Shown here piece after piece: positions 1 through 6,998 of a DNA stretch of 11,003 nt (positions are counted from its first letter, which is position 1; each line of letters opens with the position of its first letter). Position numbers and translations under genes: made by a program. This DNA is from Oligosphaeraceae bacterium (GTDB lineage Bacteria > Verrucomicrobiota > Lentisphaeria > Oligosphaerales > Oligosphaeraceae): the NCBI GenBank assembly GCA_012515455.1, contig JAAYYJ010000504.1, positions 1 through 11,003 on the forward strand. The letters are read 5' to 3'. Below the pieces are notes generated by a model that did no database searches, was not told the DNA's origin, and was given only the letters and a program-made list of their open reading frames with translations.

Positions 1-1
1 A

Positions 2-2506
2 TTCCAGCAGGAAGGCTGGCATTATGAGCTCAAGGGCTGCACCCGGGAATTGCTCTGCAATGGCATCGTCTACAATGAAATGTGCGGTTATTATCAAAGC
101 CTGGATGGTATCCTCGACAGTATGGTCTACCGGCATCTGTTCCCGGATACCCCTCTGGCCTTCGACACCGGCGGCTCGCCGCAGGAGATCAGCAAGCTCA
201 CCTACGAACAGTTCCTGGCCTTCTACCGCCAGCACTATCGCCCCGATCAGGCCAGGGTCCTCTGCCTCGGCAACATCCCCACCGGCGACAAACTCGCGTT
301 CCTGAGCCGCAATCTGAACGCCTTGCCCGACTACGCCCCCGCACCAGCCCCACTCCCCCCCACCAGCCCCAAAACCTGGAAAACTCCCCGCACCCGCAAC
401 GTGCCCTTCGTGCCTACGGCGGACAAAGACGGCGACCATGATGGCGCACTGGCGCTGGCCTGGGCCATCAGCAACCAGCATGAACTTTACTTGCACCTGC
501 AAATGGAACTGCTGGAACTGCTGCTGTTCGGACATCACGGCGCACCGCTGCAGAAGGACATTATGGAGTCCGGACTCTGCAGCGCAATCTCCAGCGCCGG
601 ATTCATGGACGAATGTCCCCAGACCATGTTTTTGCTGGCCATGCGGGGCTGCCGCCCGGAAAACCTGGACCGGCTGGAAAAATTGGTCCTGGACAGCCTG
701 GAGAAAATCTGTGCGCAGGGCCTGCCGCAGTCCATGCTCCAGGGAGCATACCGCCAGATGCTGCTCGGCTACCGGGAAATCGGCAAGGAATTCTGCCTCG
801 ATATCATGGAGACGGTCTTCACCGCCTGGTTTGCCAATGCCGACCCCATGGCCTTTATTTACCCGGAGCAGGAGCTGGCCAGGCTGGGCCAGGCCCTGGC
901 CACTGAGCCGGACCTGGTGCCGCAGCTGATCCGCCGGCACTTGCTGCAAAATCCCCACCGGCTGCGGCTGAATCTGCTCCCGGACCCGGATTTGCTGCCC
1001 CGCCAGGAGCAGCAGCAGAAGCAGGAACTCGCCGCCTACCGGGACTCATTAAGCACAGCGCAGCTGAGGGCATTGAAACAGGAAAACCAAAAACTGGCGC
1101 AGTTCCAGCAGCAGCCTGATTCTCCCCAGGCCATCGCCACCCTGCCCCGCCTCACCACCGCGGACCTGCCGCCTGAGCCGCACTGCCTGCCGCTGTCGGA
1201 ACACCCTCGCCCCAACGGTCTGCCCGTGCTGCGCGGCGAGGTCTGCAGCAATGGTGTGGCGTATCTGTCCCTGGCTTTCGATTTGTCAGTGCTGCCCGGA
1301 CATCTCCGCCCTTGCCTCCCCGTCTTCACTGCCCTGTTCCCGCACCTCGGCTGCCAGGGATTGACCTATGACCTGCTCGGCGCCAAGATGGCCGAGACTG
1401 CCGCAGAGATCACTCTCGAACTGCAGGCCAGCAGCAATCCCCGCGACGAAAAACGTTCCTGCACCTTGAATTTCTTCCTGCATGGCCTGGAAGAGCATTT
1501 CCCTGAAACGCTGGCACTGCTGTTACGGCAGCTGACCGGCAAAACCTTCCAGGAGAGCAAACGCCTGCAGGAACTCCTGAAGCTGTTCTGGAGCCGGATT
1601 CTGGCCGAACTGCAGGACGGCGGCCAGCATCTGGCCGGCACCCGGGCTGCCGCCGGACTGTCCTGGAAGGCCTCGCTGGACGAACAATGGAATGGCTGGC
1701 AGGCTGCCTGCCAGTGGCAGAAGTGTAAAAATAATTTCCGCCGCTTCCATAATGTCCTCCTGCCTCAGCTCGAGGAACTCGCCGGCTGGCTTGGGCGGCA
1801 GTCACCTTCACTGGCCACTTTTTGTGGCGGAGACCAGGCCTGGAACAGCAGCAACGTGTTCCTGGACCAATTCGGACCCTGCCACCCGACCGGAGAATTC
1901 CAACCCGACCCGCACAGCGTCCCAGCCTTATGGGGACGGCGTGAGTTCCTGCCCCTGCCCAGTGAGGTGTTCAACTGCGTGCAGGCTTTCCGCGCCCCCG
2001 GCGCCGATGATCCGCGCCGCGCCGGGCTGACCATCTATGCCCATCTGCTCAGTTGCGGTTATCTCTGGAATGAAATCCGCATGAAATCAGGAGCCTACGG
2101 CGTACAGGCGCAGTACCTCCCCCAGAGCACCACCCTGCTCCTGCGCAGCTCCGACGACCCCAGTCCCCGGCAAACCATGAACATCTTTGCCGCCCTGCCC
2201 CGGACCGGAGTGGAAAACACCTGGCAGGATGACGATATCCGGGCCGGTATCATCGCCTGCAGCAAGAAATACCTCCTGCCCTGGCGCCCACGGGAGCTGT
2301 GCCAGGCCGCACTCCTGCAACGCCTCAACGCCACAGATGAACAGTGGCGCCGGAGCTGCTATCAGGAACTGCTGGCCCAGAACGCCCGCAGCGTCCGCGA
2401 AGCGGCCGAGTCGTTCTGGCAGGAATTCGCCGGCCAGAGCAACTGCTGCCTCCTCGGACCAGCCCGCAAGGCCAGAGGACTGAATATGGACCGCATCAAA
2501 TTCTGA
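2..2506 (+). CDS. M16C zinc metallopeptidase, PreP/Cym1-like (5' end outside window)
   Basis: Partial gene with 834 codons visible, open at the left edge and ending in TGA. Members of family M16C (presequence protease, Cym1, bacterial homologues) are clamshell peptidases of roughly 970-1000 residues that enclose and degrade unstructured peptides. The visible part opens with FQQEGWHYEL, followed by NGIVYNEM (residues 20-27), the conserved region that normally carries the distal zinc-ligand Glu, here probably E26. The N-terminal inverted zinc motif HxxEH would lie upstream and cannot be checked. Further family hallmarks are FDTGGSPQEI with LTYEQF and HYRPDQAR. In the second half the substrate-binding pair R693 and Y699 (RMKSGAY) keeps the six-residue spacing of characterised PreP enzymes. 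The first-domain motif reads NEMCG where NEMKG is usual. No membrane segment is apparent in the visible part. The next gene starts 8 nt after the stop. The family is clear; whether the enzyme is cytoplasmic or exported cannot be told without the N-terminus. Confidence 0.93.
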   Translation, partial: FQQEGWHYELKGCTRELLCNGIVYNEMCGYYQSLDGILDSMVYRHLFPDTPLAFDTGGSPQEISKLTYEQFLAFYRQHYRPDQARVLCLGNIPTGDKLAFLSRNLNALPDYAPAPAPLPPTSPKTWKTPRTRNVPFVPTADKDGDHDGALALAWAISNQHELYLHLQMELLELLLFGHHGAPLQKDIMESGLCSAISSAGFMDECPQTMFLLAMRGCRPENLDRLEKLVLDSLEKICAQGLPQSMLQGAYRQMLLGYREIGKEFCLDIMETVFTAWFANADPMAFIYPEQELARLGQALATEPDLVPQLIRRHLLQNPHRLRLNLLPDPDLLPRQEQQQKQELAAYRDSLSTAQLRALKQENQKLAQFQQQPDSPQAIATLPRLTTADLPPEPHCLPLSEHPRPNGLPVLRGEVCSNGVAYLSLAFDLSVLPGHLRPCLPVFTALFPHLGCQGLTYDLLGAKMAETAAEITLELQASSNPRDEKRSCTLNFFLHGLEEHFPETLALLLRQLTGKTFQESKRLQELLKLFWSRILAELQDGGQHLAGTRAAAGLSWKASLDEQWNGWQAACQWQKCKNNFRRFHNVLLPQLEELAGWLGRQSPSLATFCGGDQAWNSSNVFLDQFGPCHPTGEFQPDPHSVPALWGRREFLPLPSEVFNCVQAFRAPGADDPRRAGLTIYAHLLSCGYLWNEIRMKSGAYGVQAQYLPQSTTLLLRSSDDPSPRQTMNIFAALPRTGVENTWQDDDIRAGIIACSKKYLLPWRPRELCQAALLQRLNATDEQWRRSCYQELLAQNARSVREAAESFWQEFAGQSNCCLLGPARKARGLNMDRIKF

Positions 2507-2514
2507 GACCCAGG

Positions 2515-3192
2515 ATGTTTGTCCCCATTTTATTTTACGATTCCGCCAGTCAGACGCCACTGCCGCCCTTCACCCGCTGCCCGGCTCTGCAAATGGTTGG
2601 CAGACCAGATTGCTTCAGTGCTGAATTGCAGCGCTGTGATCTGGCCATCCTGCAGGTCGGCGGCCCCCTCCGCCAGGCGTGCCTGCACGAGCTCCTGGCA
2701 GTCAGGAAGTCTTTTGCCCTGCTGGGACTCGACCAGGAAACACTGCGCCACCGGCACAGCCTCGCCCAGAGGGCCCGCAAACGCCGCTGCCGGGCCTGCT
2801 GGCTGGCCTCCCTGCGCGGCTTTACCGCAGCGGCCCGGCTGCAGGAAATCATCTCATCCGGCTGCCTGGGCACGGTCACTGCCTGGGAGTGGCAGGGCGG
2901 ACCTTGGGAACCATACCAAATTCAGGACCTGGTCGCCTGGCTGACCGGCACCAACGAACTGACCATACCGAGTTTCGCATCATCGCCTGCCGGTACGCTC
3001 CAACTGCAAGCCACCCTCGGACAGGCCGAAATGACCCTGGATGAATCCGGACCCAGCAGCATGCAGGTCAGGATGCAGAATTTCCCCCTGAAACAATACA
3101 GCTTCCACAACGACCCGCTGGCGACTGAACTGGCGACCCTGCTGCTGCTGGCCAGACAGATGCAAAGCTGGTGCATACTGCCAGAACTGTAA
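2515..3192 (+). CDS. Small, degenerate Gfo/Idh/MocA-like protein of unproven function
   Basis: 225 residues. The ATG at 2515 is chosen because it lies just beyond the peptidase stop; the in-frame extension upstream would overlap the peptidase gene by about 160 nt and looks like noise. There is no good Shine-Dalgarno (AGG touches the ATG), so translation may depend on re-initiation from the upstream gene. The protein has no obvious GxGxxG loop, but the order of its segments matches a Gfo/Idh/MocA oxidoreductase. CDLAILQVGG (41-50) resembles the strand after the Rossmann core. ARLQEIISSGCLGTV (107-121) matches the helix-turn 'RELIxSGxLGxV'. IQDLVAWLTG (136-145) matches 'xxDxxxWLxG', and NDPLATELATLL (199-210) matches the C-terminal helix. 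The EKP motif is replaced by LGL (70-72) and the catalytic His region reads YQIQD. It is about 100 residues short for the family and probably cannot bind NAD(P) or catalyse; a structural or regulatory role is possible. The gene is likely real (intact frame, operon position), but the family call is an inference from pattern. Confidence 0.7.
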   Translation: MFVPILFYDSASQTPLPPFTRCPALQMVGRPDCFSAELQRCDLAILQVGGPLRQACLHELLAVRKSFALLGLDQETLRHRHSLAQRARKRRCRACWLASLRGFTAAARLQEIISSGCLGTVTAWEWQGGPWEPYQIQDLVAWLTGTNELTIPSFASSPAGTLQLQATLGQAEMTLDESGPSSMQVRMQNFPLKQYSFHNDPLATELATLLLLARQMQSWCILPEL

Positions 3193-3265
3193 ACCCAACC
3201 ACCCCAACCGGGCATTACAGAGCAAAACCGACAACCGGAAAAAAATCGTTTCAACTTTTTCTGAC

Positions 3266-3293
3266 TTGCAAAAGGCGTTTAGCAAACTATATT
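3266..3293 (+). promoter_or_regulatory. Candidate sigma-70-type promoter of rplM-rpsI
   Basis: TTGCAA (3266-3271), a 16-nt spacer and TATATT (3288-3293) lie in a locally AT-rich stretch about 60 nt before the rplM start. A better -10 hexamer, TATAAT at 3293-3298, overlaps it but would leave a 21-nt spacer to the same -35. Either way transcription would begin near 3300-3306 and give a leader of about 50 nt. This is the only AT-rich gap in the left half and sits where a new ribosomal-protein transcript is expected. No convincing terminator for the preceding genes was found between 3193 and 3265. Confidence 0.5.
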
Positions 3294-3352
3294 ATAATTT
3301 CTGCATACATTACCAGCATTTAACCATGTCCTTTTTATTAGTGAGTTTTGCC

Positions 3353-3793
3353 ATGATGAAGACTTATCTGCCCAAAGTAGACGAAATTGAGCGCAAATGG
3401 TACATCATTGACGCCAACGGCCTGGTCCTGGGACGCTTGGCGGTACAGATAGCCAACATGCTGCGCGGCAAGCACAAACCGATTTTTACCCCCCATCTTG
3501 ACTGCGGCGATTACATTGTTGTCGTCAATGCCGACAAGGTGGTCCTGACCGGGCGCAAGGAAGAACTGAAAGAATACCAGGACTACTCTGGCCATATCGA
3601 CGGCCTCAAGCGCTACACCGCCGCCACCGTCCGGGCCAAGAACCCGACCCGCCTGATCAGCGACGCCGTCTGGGGCATGATGCCCAAAGGCCGGCTGGGC
3701 CGCGCCCAGTTCGGGAAATTGAAGTTGTTCGCCGGCGACGGCCCCGAGCATAAATTCGTGGCTCAGAAAGCGGAAGTGCTCGTAATTAAGTAA
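3353..3793 (+). CDS. rplM: 50S ribosomal protein L13
   Basis: 146 residues from the ATG at 3353 (145 from the adjacent ATG at 3356); E. coli L13 has 142. L13 is an early-assembling protein of the large subunit that binds 23S rRNA. Visible family signatures are MKTYLPKVDEIERKWYIID at the N-terminus, VLGRLAVQIANMLRGK, the TPHLDCGDYIVVVNA segment and the C-terminal block GMMPKGRLGRAQ followed by KLKLFAG. GTGAG at 3341-3345 is a weak ribosome-binding site 7 nt from 3353. ATG codons further upstream (3326 and the frame opening at 3266) would add a hydrophobic tail not found in L13 and would run into the promoter. rpsI follows after 37 nt, the usual bacterial arrangement. Identity is essentially certain; the start is uncertain by one codon. 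Confidence 0.98.
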   Translation: MMKTYLPKVDEIERKWYIIDANGLVLGRLAVQIANMLRGKHKPIFTPHLDCGDYIVVVNADKVVLTGRKEELKEYQDYSGHIDGLKRYTAATVRAKNPTRLISDAVWGMMPKGRLGRAQFGKLKLFAGDGPEHKFVAQKAEVLVIK

Positions 3794-3802
3794 CTTACTA
3801 AG

Positions 3803-3818
3803 ATAAACCGGGGTTTAT
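3803..3818 (+). other. Small hairpin abutting the rpsI ribosome-binding site
   Basis: ATAAAC (3803-3808) pairs with GTTTAT (3813-3818) around a CGGG tetraloop. The 3' arm ends exactly where the Shine-Dalgarno AGGAAAG (3819-3825) begins, in the 37-nt gap between rplM and rpsI. There is no following T-run, so it is not a terminator. It could tune translation of S9 or protect a processing end; this is an inference from position. The stem is AT-rich and probably only marginally stable. Confidence 0.35.
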
Positions 3819-3830
3819 AGGAAAGACAAT

Positions 3831-4229
3831 ATGCCAGCAGACAAAGATCTCATTCTGACCGTCGGTCGTCGTAAATGCGCCAGTGCACGAGTGCGGATGT
3901 TTCCCGGCAGCGGAAAAATCATTGTGAACAAACGTGCTTTCGAAGAGTACTTCACTACCGAAGCGGTCCGCGGCTTTGTTATGCAGCCGCTGGTGCTCAC
4001 CGGCAAAAGCGCGGATTTCGATATCTTCGCCAATATCGATGGCGGCGGCATCATCGGACAAGCCGGAGCATTGCGCCACGGCATCGCCCGGGCATTGGAG
4101 AAAAATGACGAAGCCCTGCGCGCCACCTTGAAACCGGCAGGGATGCTGACCCGTGACTCCCGCGAGAAGGAACGGAAAAAACCCGGCCAGCCCGGTGCCC
4201 GCAAACGCTTCCAGTTCAGCAAGCGCTGA
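3831..4229 (+). CDS. rpsI: 30S ribosomal protein S9
   Basis: 132 residues, close to the usual ~130. S9 sits in the head of the small subunit, and its C-terminal tail reaches the P-site tRNA anticodon arm. Visible signatures are TVGRRKCASARVRM near the N-terminus, ANIDGGGIIGQAGALRHGIA in the middle, then GMLTRDSREKERKK and the invariant end RFQFSKR. The ATG at 3831 has a good Shine-Dalgarno (AGGAAAG, 3819-3825, 5 nt away). It is co-transcribed with rplM, and transcription is expected to stop at the tandem terminators just beyond its TGA. Nothing in the protein is unusual. Confidence 0.98.
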   Translation: MPADKDLILTVGRRKCASARVRMFPGSGKIIVNKRAFEEYFTTEAVRGFVMQPLVLTGKSADFDIFANIDGGGIIGQAGALRHGIARALEKNDEALRATLKPAGMLTRDSREKERKKPGQPGARKRFQFSKR

Positions 4230-4230
4230 G

Positions 4231-4254
4231 AACCGCCAGTCGGTTTTTCTTTTT
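4231..4254 (+). terminator. Intrinsic terminator 1 after rpsI
   Basis: AACCG (4231-4235) pairs with CGGTT (4241-4245) around a 5-nt loop. It is followed by a T-rich tract broken by a single C (TTTCTTTTT). It begins one base after the rpsI stop. The stem is short, so it may be leaky and rely on the second hairpin directly downstream. Confidence 0.6.
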
Positions 4255-4255
4255 C

Positions 4256-4296
4256 ACCGGACCAGGCAGAATTTTTTGCCCAGTCCGGTTTTTTTT
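4256..4296 (+). terminator. Intrinsic terminator 2 after rpsI (strong)
   Basis: ACCGGAC (4256-4262) pairs with GTCCGGT (4283-4289). After a 2-nt mismatch on each side, an inner GGCA/TGCC stem closes an 8-nt loop. A run of T residues (4289-4296) follows immediately. This is the clearest terminator in the window and separates the ribosomal-protein transcript from argC. Confidence 0.85.
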
Positions 4297-4352
4297 CGTC
4301 TCGTGACCGTACCTGCCTGCTTTTTGCCGGCTGCAATTGAGAAGGAATTACC

Positions 4353-5381
4353 ATGAGCAAAACTCGTGTGGCCATTGTCGGGGCTTCCGGTTATTCCGGA
4401 GAAGAATTACTGCGGCTGCTCCTCCGCCATCCGGCGGCGGAGCTGACCTGCATCACCTCACGCCAGGAAGCCGGGCGACCAGTCGGCGCCGTCTTCCCCC
4501 GGTATATGGAATCCAGCCTGAAATTCAGCCCGCCGGATATCGATGACATCGCCGCCAAGGCCGAGGTCGCCTTCCTGGCCCTGCCCCACGGCCTGGCGGC
4601 GGAATTTGCCGCACCGTTGCTGGAACGCAAACTCAAGGTCATCGACATCAGCGCGGATTTCCGCATCCATTCACCGGAAATCTACGCTCACTACTATAAA
4701 ACCGCCCACCCTGCGCCGGCGCTGCTGGCGCAGGCCGTGTATGGCCTGCCGGAAGTATACCGCCGGCAGATCAAGGGCGCCAGCCTGATTGCCTGCCCCG
4801 GCTGCTACCCGACCAGCATCCTCCTGCCGGCCGTACCCCTGCTGCGGTCCGGGCTGGTTGATACGGCTGGCATCACCGTGGTCAGTATGAGCGGTGTCAG
4901 CGGTGCCGGACGCAAAGTGGACGCGCAGTATATTTTCCCGGAATGCAATGAGAGCGTGCGTCCCTACTCCGTGACCGGCCACCGCCATCTGCCGGAAATC
5001 GAGCAGGAGCTAGCCCTGGCCGCCGGCTGCCCGCAGCTGGCCATCAATTTTGTTCCGCATCTGGTACCGGTCAACCGCGGCATTCACTCCTGCCTCCTGC
5101 TCCAGGCCAAAAACGCCTGCACTGCCGATACAGCCCTGGAATGCCTGCACGCCAGTTATGATTTCGAACCGTTTGTCCGCATCCTGGACCGCGGCCAGCT
5201 CGCAGATACCAAGCATGTGACCATGTCCAACTTCTGCGAAATCGGCTGCGCCTTCGACCCCCGCAATAATCGCCTGGTCATCAGCAGCGCCATCGACAAC
5301 CTGACCAAGGGCGCCGCCGGACAGGCAGTGCAAAACCTGAACATCATCGCCGGATATCCCGAAAGCGCCGGATTGCTCTAA
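4353..5381 (+). CDS. argC: N-acetyl-gamma-glutamyl-phosphate reductase
   Basis: 342 residues, typical for the type 1 ArgC family. The enzyme makes N-acetylglutamate 5-semialdehyde from N-acetylglutamyl phosphate using NADPH, the third step of arginine biosynthesis in the cytoplasm. The NADP-binding loop is VAIVGASGYSGEELL (residues 6-20). The catalytic cysteine is C151 in ACPGCYPTS, and the conserved His segment GHRHLPEIEQEL spans 209-220. MSGVSGAGR (179-187) and the C-terminal DNLTKGAAGQAVQN (315-328) are also diagnostic. The ATG at 4353 has AAGGA (4342-4346) 6 nt upstream. No other arginine gene is in the window, so the pathway genes are scattered here. No clear promoter hexamers were found in the 56 nt between the terminator and the start. 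The next gene begins 28 nt after the stop. Confidence 0.97.
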   Translation: MSKTRVAIVGASGYSGEELLRLLLRHPAAELTCITSRQEAGRPVGAVFPRYMESSLKFSPPDIDDIAAKAEVAFLALPHGLAAEFAAPLLERKLKVIDISADFRIHSPEIYAHYYKTAHPAPALLAQAVYGLPEVYRRQIKGASLIACPGCYPTSILLPAVPLLRSGLVDTAGITVVSMSGVSGAGRKVDAQYIFPECNESVRPYSVTGHRHLPEIEQELALAAGCPQLAINFVPHLVPVNRGIHSCLLLQAKNACTADTALECLHASYDFEPFVRILDRGQLADTKHVTMSNFCEIGCAFDPRNNRLVISSAIDNLTKGAAGQAVQNLNIIAGYPESAGLL

Positions 5382-5409
5382 GACACATCCATCAGGAGCG
5401 TGACGGACT

Positions 5410-6936
5410 ATGCCCAGAAAATTGAAACACCGCCTGCGGAATCCCAAAATTCTGGTTGTCACCCCGGAAATCACCTACCTTCCTTCCGGGATGTCCAGCA
5501 CCGCCAACAACTACTCCGCCAAGGCCGGCGGGCTGGCCGACGTCTCGGCCTCACTGGTCGCGGCCTTGTTTGCCATGGGCGCGGATGTGCACGTCGCCAT
5601 GCCATACTACCGGCGGCTGTTCAATCATGGCACACCAGACCATTTTGAGCAGAAGCGCGAGCGCTACAAAAGCGGCTTGAGCCAGGAACGCCTGCATTTT
5701 GCCCAGGACCGGATTTTCTTTTACCGCGACAAGGTCTACTCCGGCTACTATGGCGAGAGCATCAAGATCAGCCTGGCTTTCCAGCGGGAAGTGATCAACA
5801 ACATCATTCCTGCTCTGCAGCCGGACTTGATTCACTGCAATGACTGGATGACCGGGCTGATACCCAGTTATGCCCGCCAGCACAAAATCCCCAGCCTGTT
5901 CACCGTCCATAATATCCATACCCAGAAAACCACCCTGGAGAACATTGAGAACAGCGGCATCGACGGGGCGGAATTCTGGCAGCATCTCTACTTTGAAAAA
6001 TTGCCGCTCAATTATGAGGAGACGCGCTCGCATAATGCCGTGGACCTGCTGACCAGCGGCATCTTCGCGGCGCATTTCATCAATACCGTCAGTCCGACGT
6101 TCCTGCTCGAAATCGTCAATGGAGTGCATGACGCGTTCATCCCCGGGTACATCCGCCAGGAAATGGCCAACAAGTACTACTCAGGCTGCGCCAAAGGTAT
6201 CCTCAATGCACCCGACCCGGACCATAATCCTGCCTGCGACCCTGCCCTGGCCGCGCACTACACCAGCGAGACCCAGGAGGCAGGCAAGAGACTGAATAAA
6301 ATCGCTTTCCAGAAAGCCGTCGGGCTGCAGATTGCTCCTGACGCGCCTTTGTTCTTCTGGCCCTCGCGTCTGGACTCAATCCAGAAGGGCCCCCAGCTGC
6401 TGACTGATATCCTCTACCAGTTCATCCACCAAAACTGGGACCGGCAGCCGCAGTTCGCTTTCGTCGCCAACGGAGACTACCAAAGCGTCTGCAAGAGCAT
6501 TGTCGACCAGCACGGTTTCCACCAGCTGGTCGCGGTGATGGATTTCAATGACACACTCTCGCATCTCGGTTACGCTGCCGCAGATTTCATCCTGATGCCA
6601 TCACGCTTCGAACCCTGCGGTCTGCCCCAGATGATCGGTCCGGCTTACGGCACCCTGCCCATCGTGCATGACACCGGCGGACTGCACGACACGGTTCAAC
6701 CCCTGGATACAAAGCAGAACTCCGGCAACGGATTCTCGTTCAAATTTTTCGATTCCAGAGGATTGCACTGGGCAATGAATCAGGCAATGGATTTTTATTT
6801 CCTACCGCGGCCAGAGAAAAACGCGCAAATTCGCAGGATCATGCAGGAAAATCCGGCCCTCTACAACCACGCCAATACTGCCAACGCTTATATCGAGATG
6901 TACGAGCAGATGCTGGACCGCCCGCTGGTCTTGTGA
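5410..6936 (+). CDS. glgA: Glycogen/starch synthase, glycosyltransferase family 5
   Basis: 508 residues with a GT-B fold. Family members extend alpha-1,4-glucan chains from an activated glucose, usually ADP-glucose in bacteria. KAGGLADV (38-45) is the nucleotide-sugar loop (KTGGL in E. coli). HCNDWMTGL (142-150), FTVHNIH (164-170) and NTVSPTF (225-231) are core motifs. SRLDSIQKG (319-327) supplies the Arg/Lys pair that contacts the diphosphate, here R320 and K326. SRFEPCGLPQM (398-408) carries the catalytic Glu E401, followed by YGTLPIVHDTGGLHDTV. Compared with E. coli GlgA there is an extra ~12-residue segment (YLPSGMSSTANNYS, 23-36) between the first beta strand and the KAGGL loop, and the usual GILNGID reads GILNAPD (263-269). 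An in-frame stop at 5401 makes 5410 the first ATG. Its AGGAG (5394-5398) is 11 nt away, longer than ideal. No other glycogen genes are nearby, so the exact donor and product are inferred from family. Confidence 0.9.
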   Translation: MPRKLKHRLRNPKILVVTPEITYLPSGMSSTANNYSAKAGGLADVSASLVAALFAMGADVHVAMPYYRRLFNHGTPDHFEQKRERYKSGLSQERLHFAQDRIFFYRDKVYSGYYGESIKISLAFQREVINNIIPALQPDLIHCNDWMTGLIPSYARQHKIPSLFTVHNIHTQKTTLENIENSGIDGAEFWQHLYFEKLPLNYEETRSHNAVDLLTSGIFAAHFINTVSPTFLLEIVNGVHDAFIPGYIRQEMANKYYSGCAKGILNAPDPDHNPACDPALAAHYTSETQEAGKRLNKIAFQKAVGLQIAPDAPLFFWPSRLDSIQKGPQLLTDILYQFIHQNWDRQPQFAFVANGDYQSVCKSIVDQHGFHQLVAVMDFNDTLSHLGYAAADFILMPSRFEPCGLPQMIGPAYGTLPIVHDTGGLHDTVQPLDTKQNSGNGFSFKFFDSRGLHWAMNQAMDFYFLPRPEKNAQIRRIMQENPALYNHANTANAYIEMYEQMLDRPLVL

Positions 6937-6998
6937 AGCCTATGAGCAAGGCAGATGCGCAGGTCCGGTCCATTTAACCCCAACCCAGGAACAGAAAG

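Noticed and set aside
2344..2514. N-terminal extension of the small oxidoreductase-like gene
   Set aside because: It would overlap the peptidase gene by over 160 nt, and the encoded Arg/Pro-rich stretch has no resemblance to the family; the ATG at 2515 fits better.
2087..2560. - strand open frame across the peptidase end and the next gene
   Set aside because: It spans the C-terminal conserved region of the M16C gene in the opposite direction; no motif or start signal supports it.
3266..3352. Upstream starts for L13 (3266 and 3326)
   Set aside because: The added residues are absent from L13 proteins, have no Shine-Dalgarno, and the first overlaps the likely promoter.
6942..6977. Eleven-codon ORF between the glycogen synthase and the fusion gene
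   Set aside because: Its ATG follows the synthase stop closely, but no ribosome-binding site or leader-peptide feature (residue run, terminator) is present.
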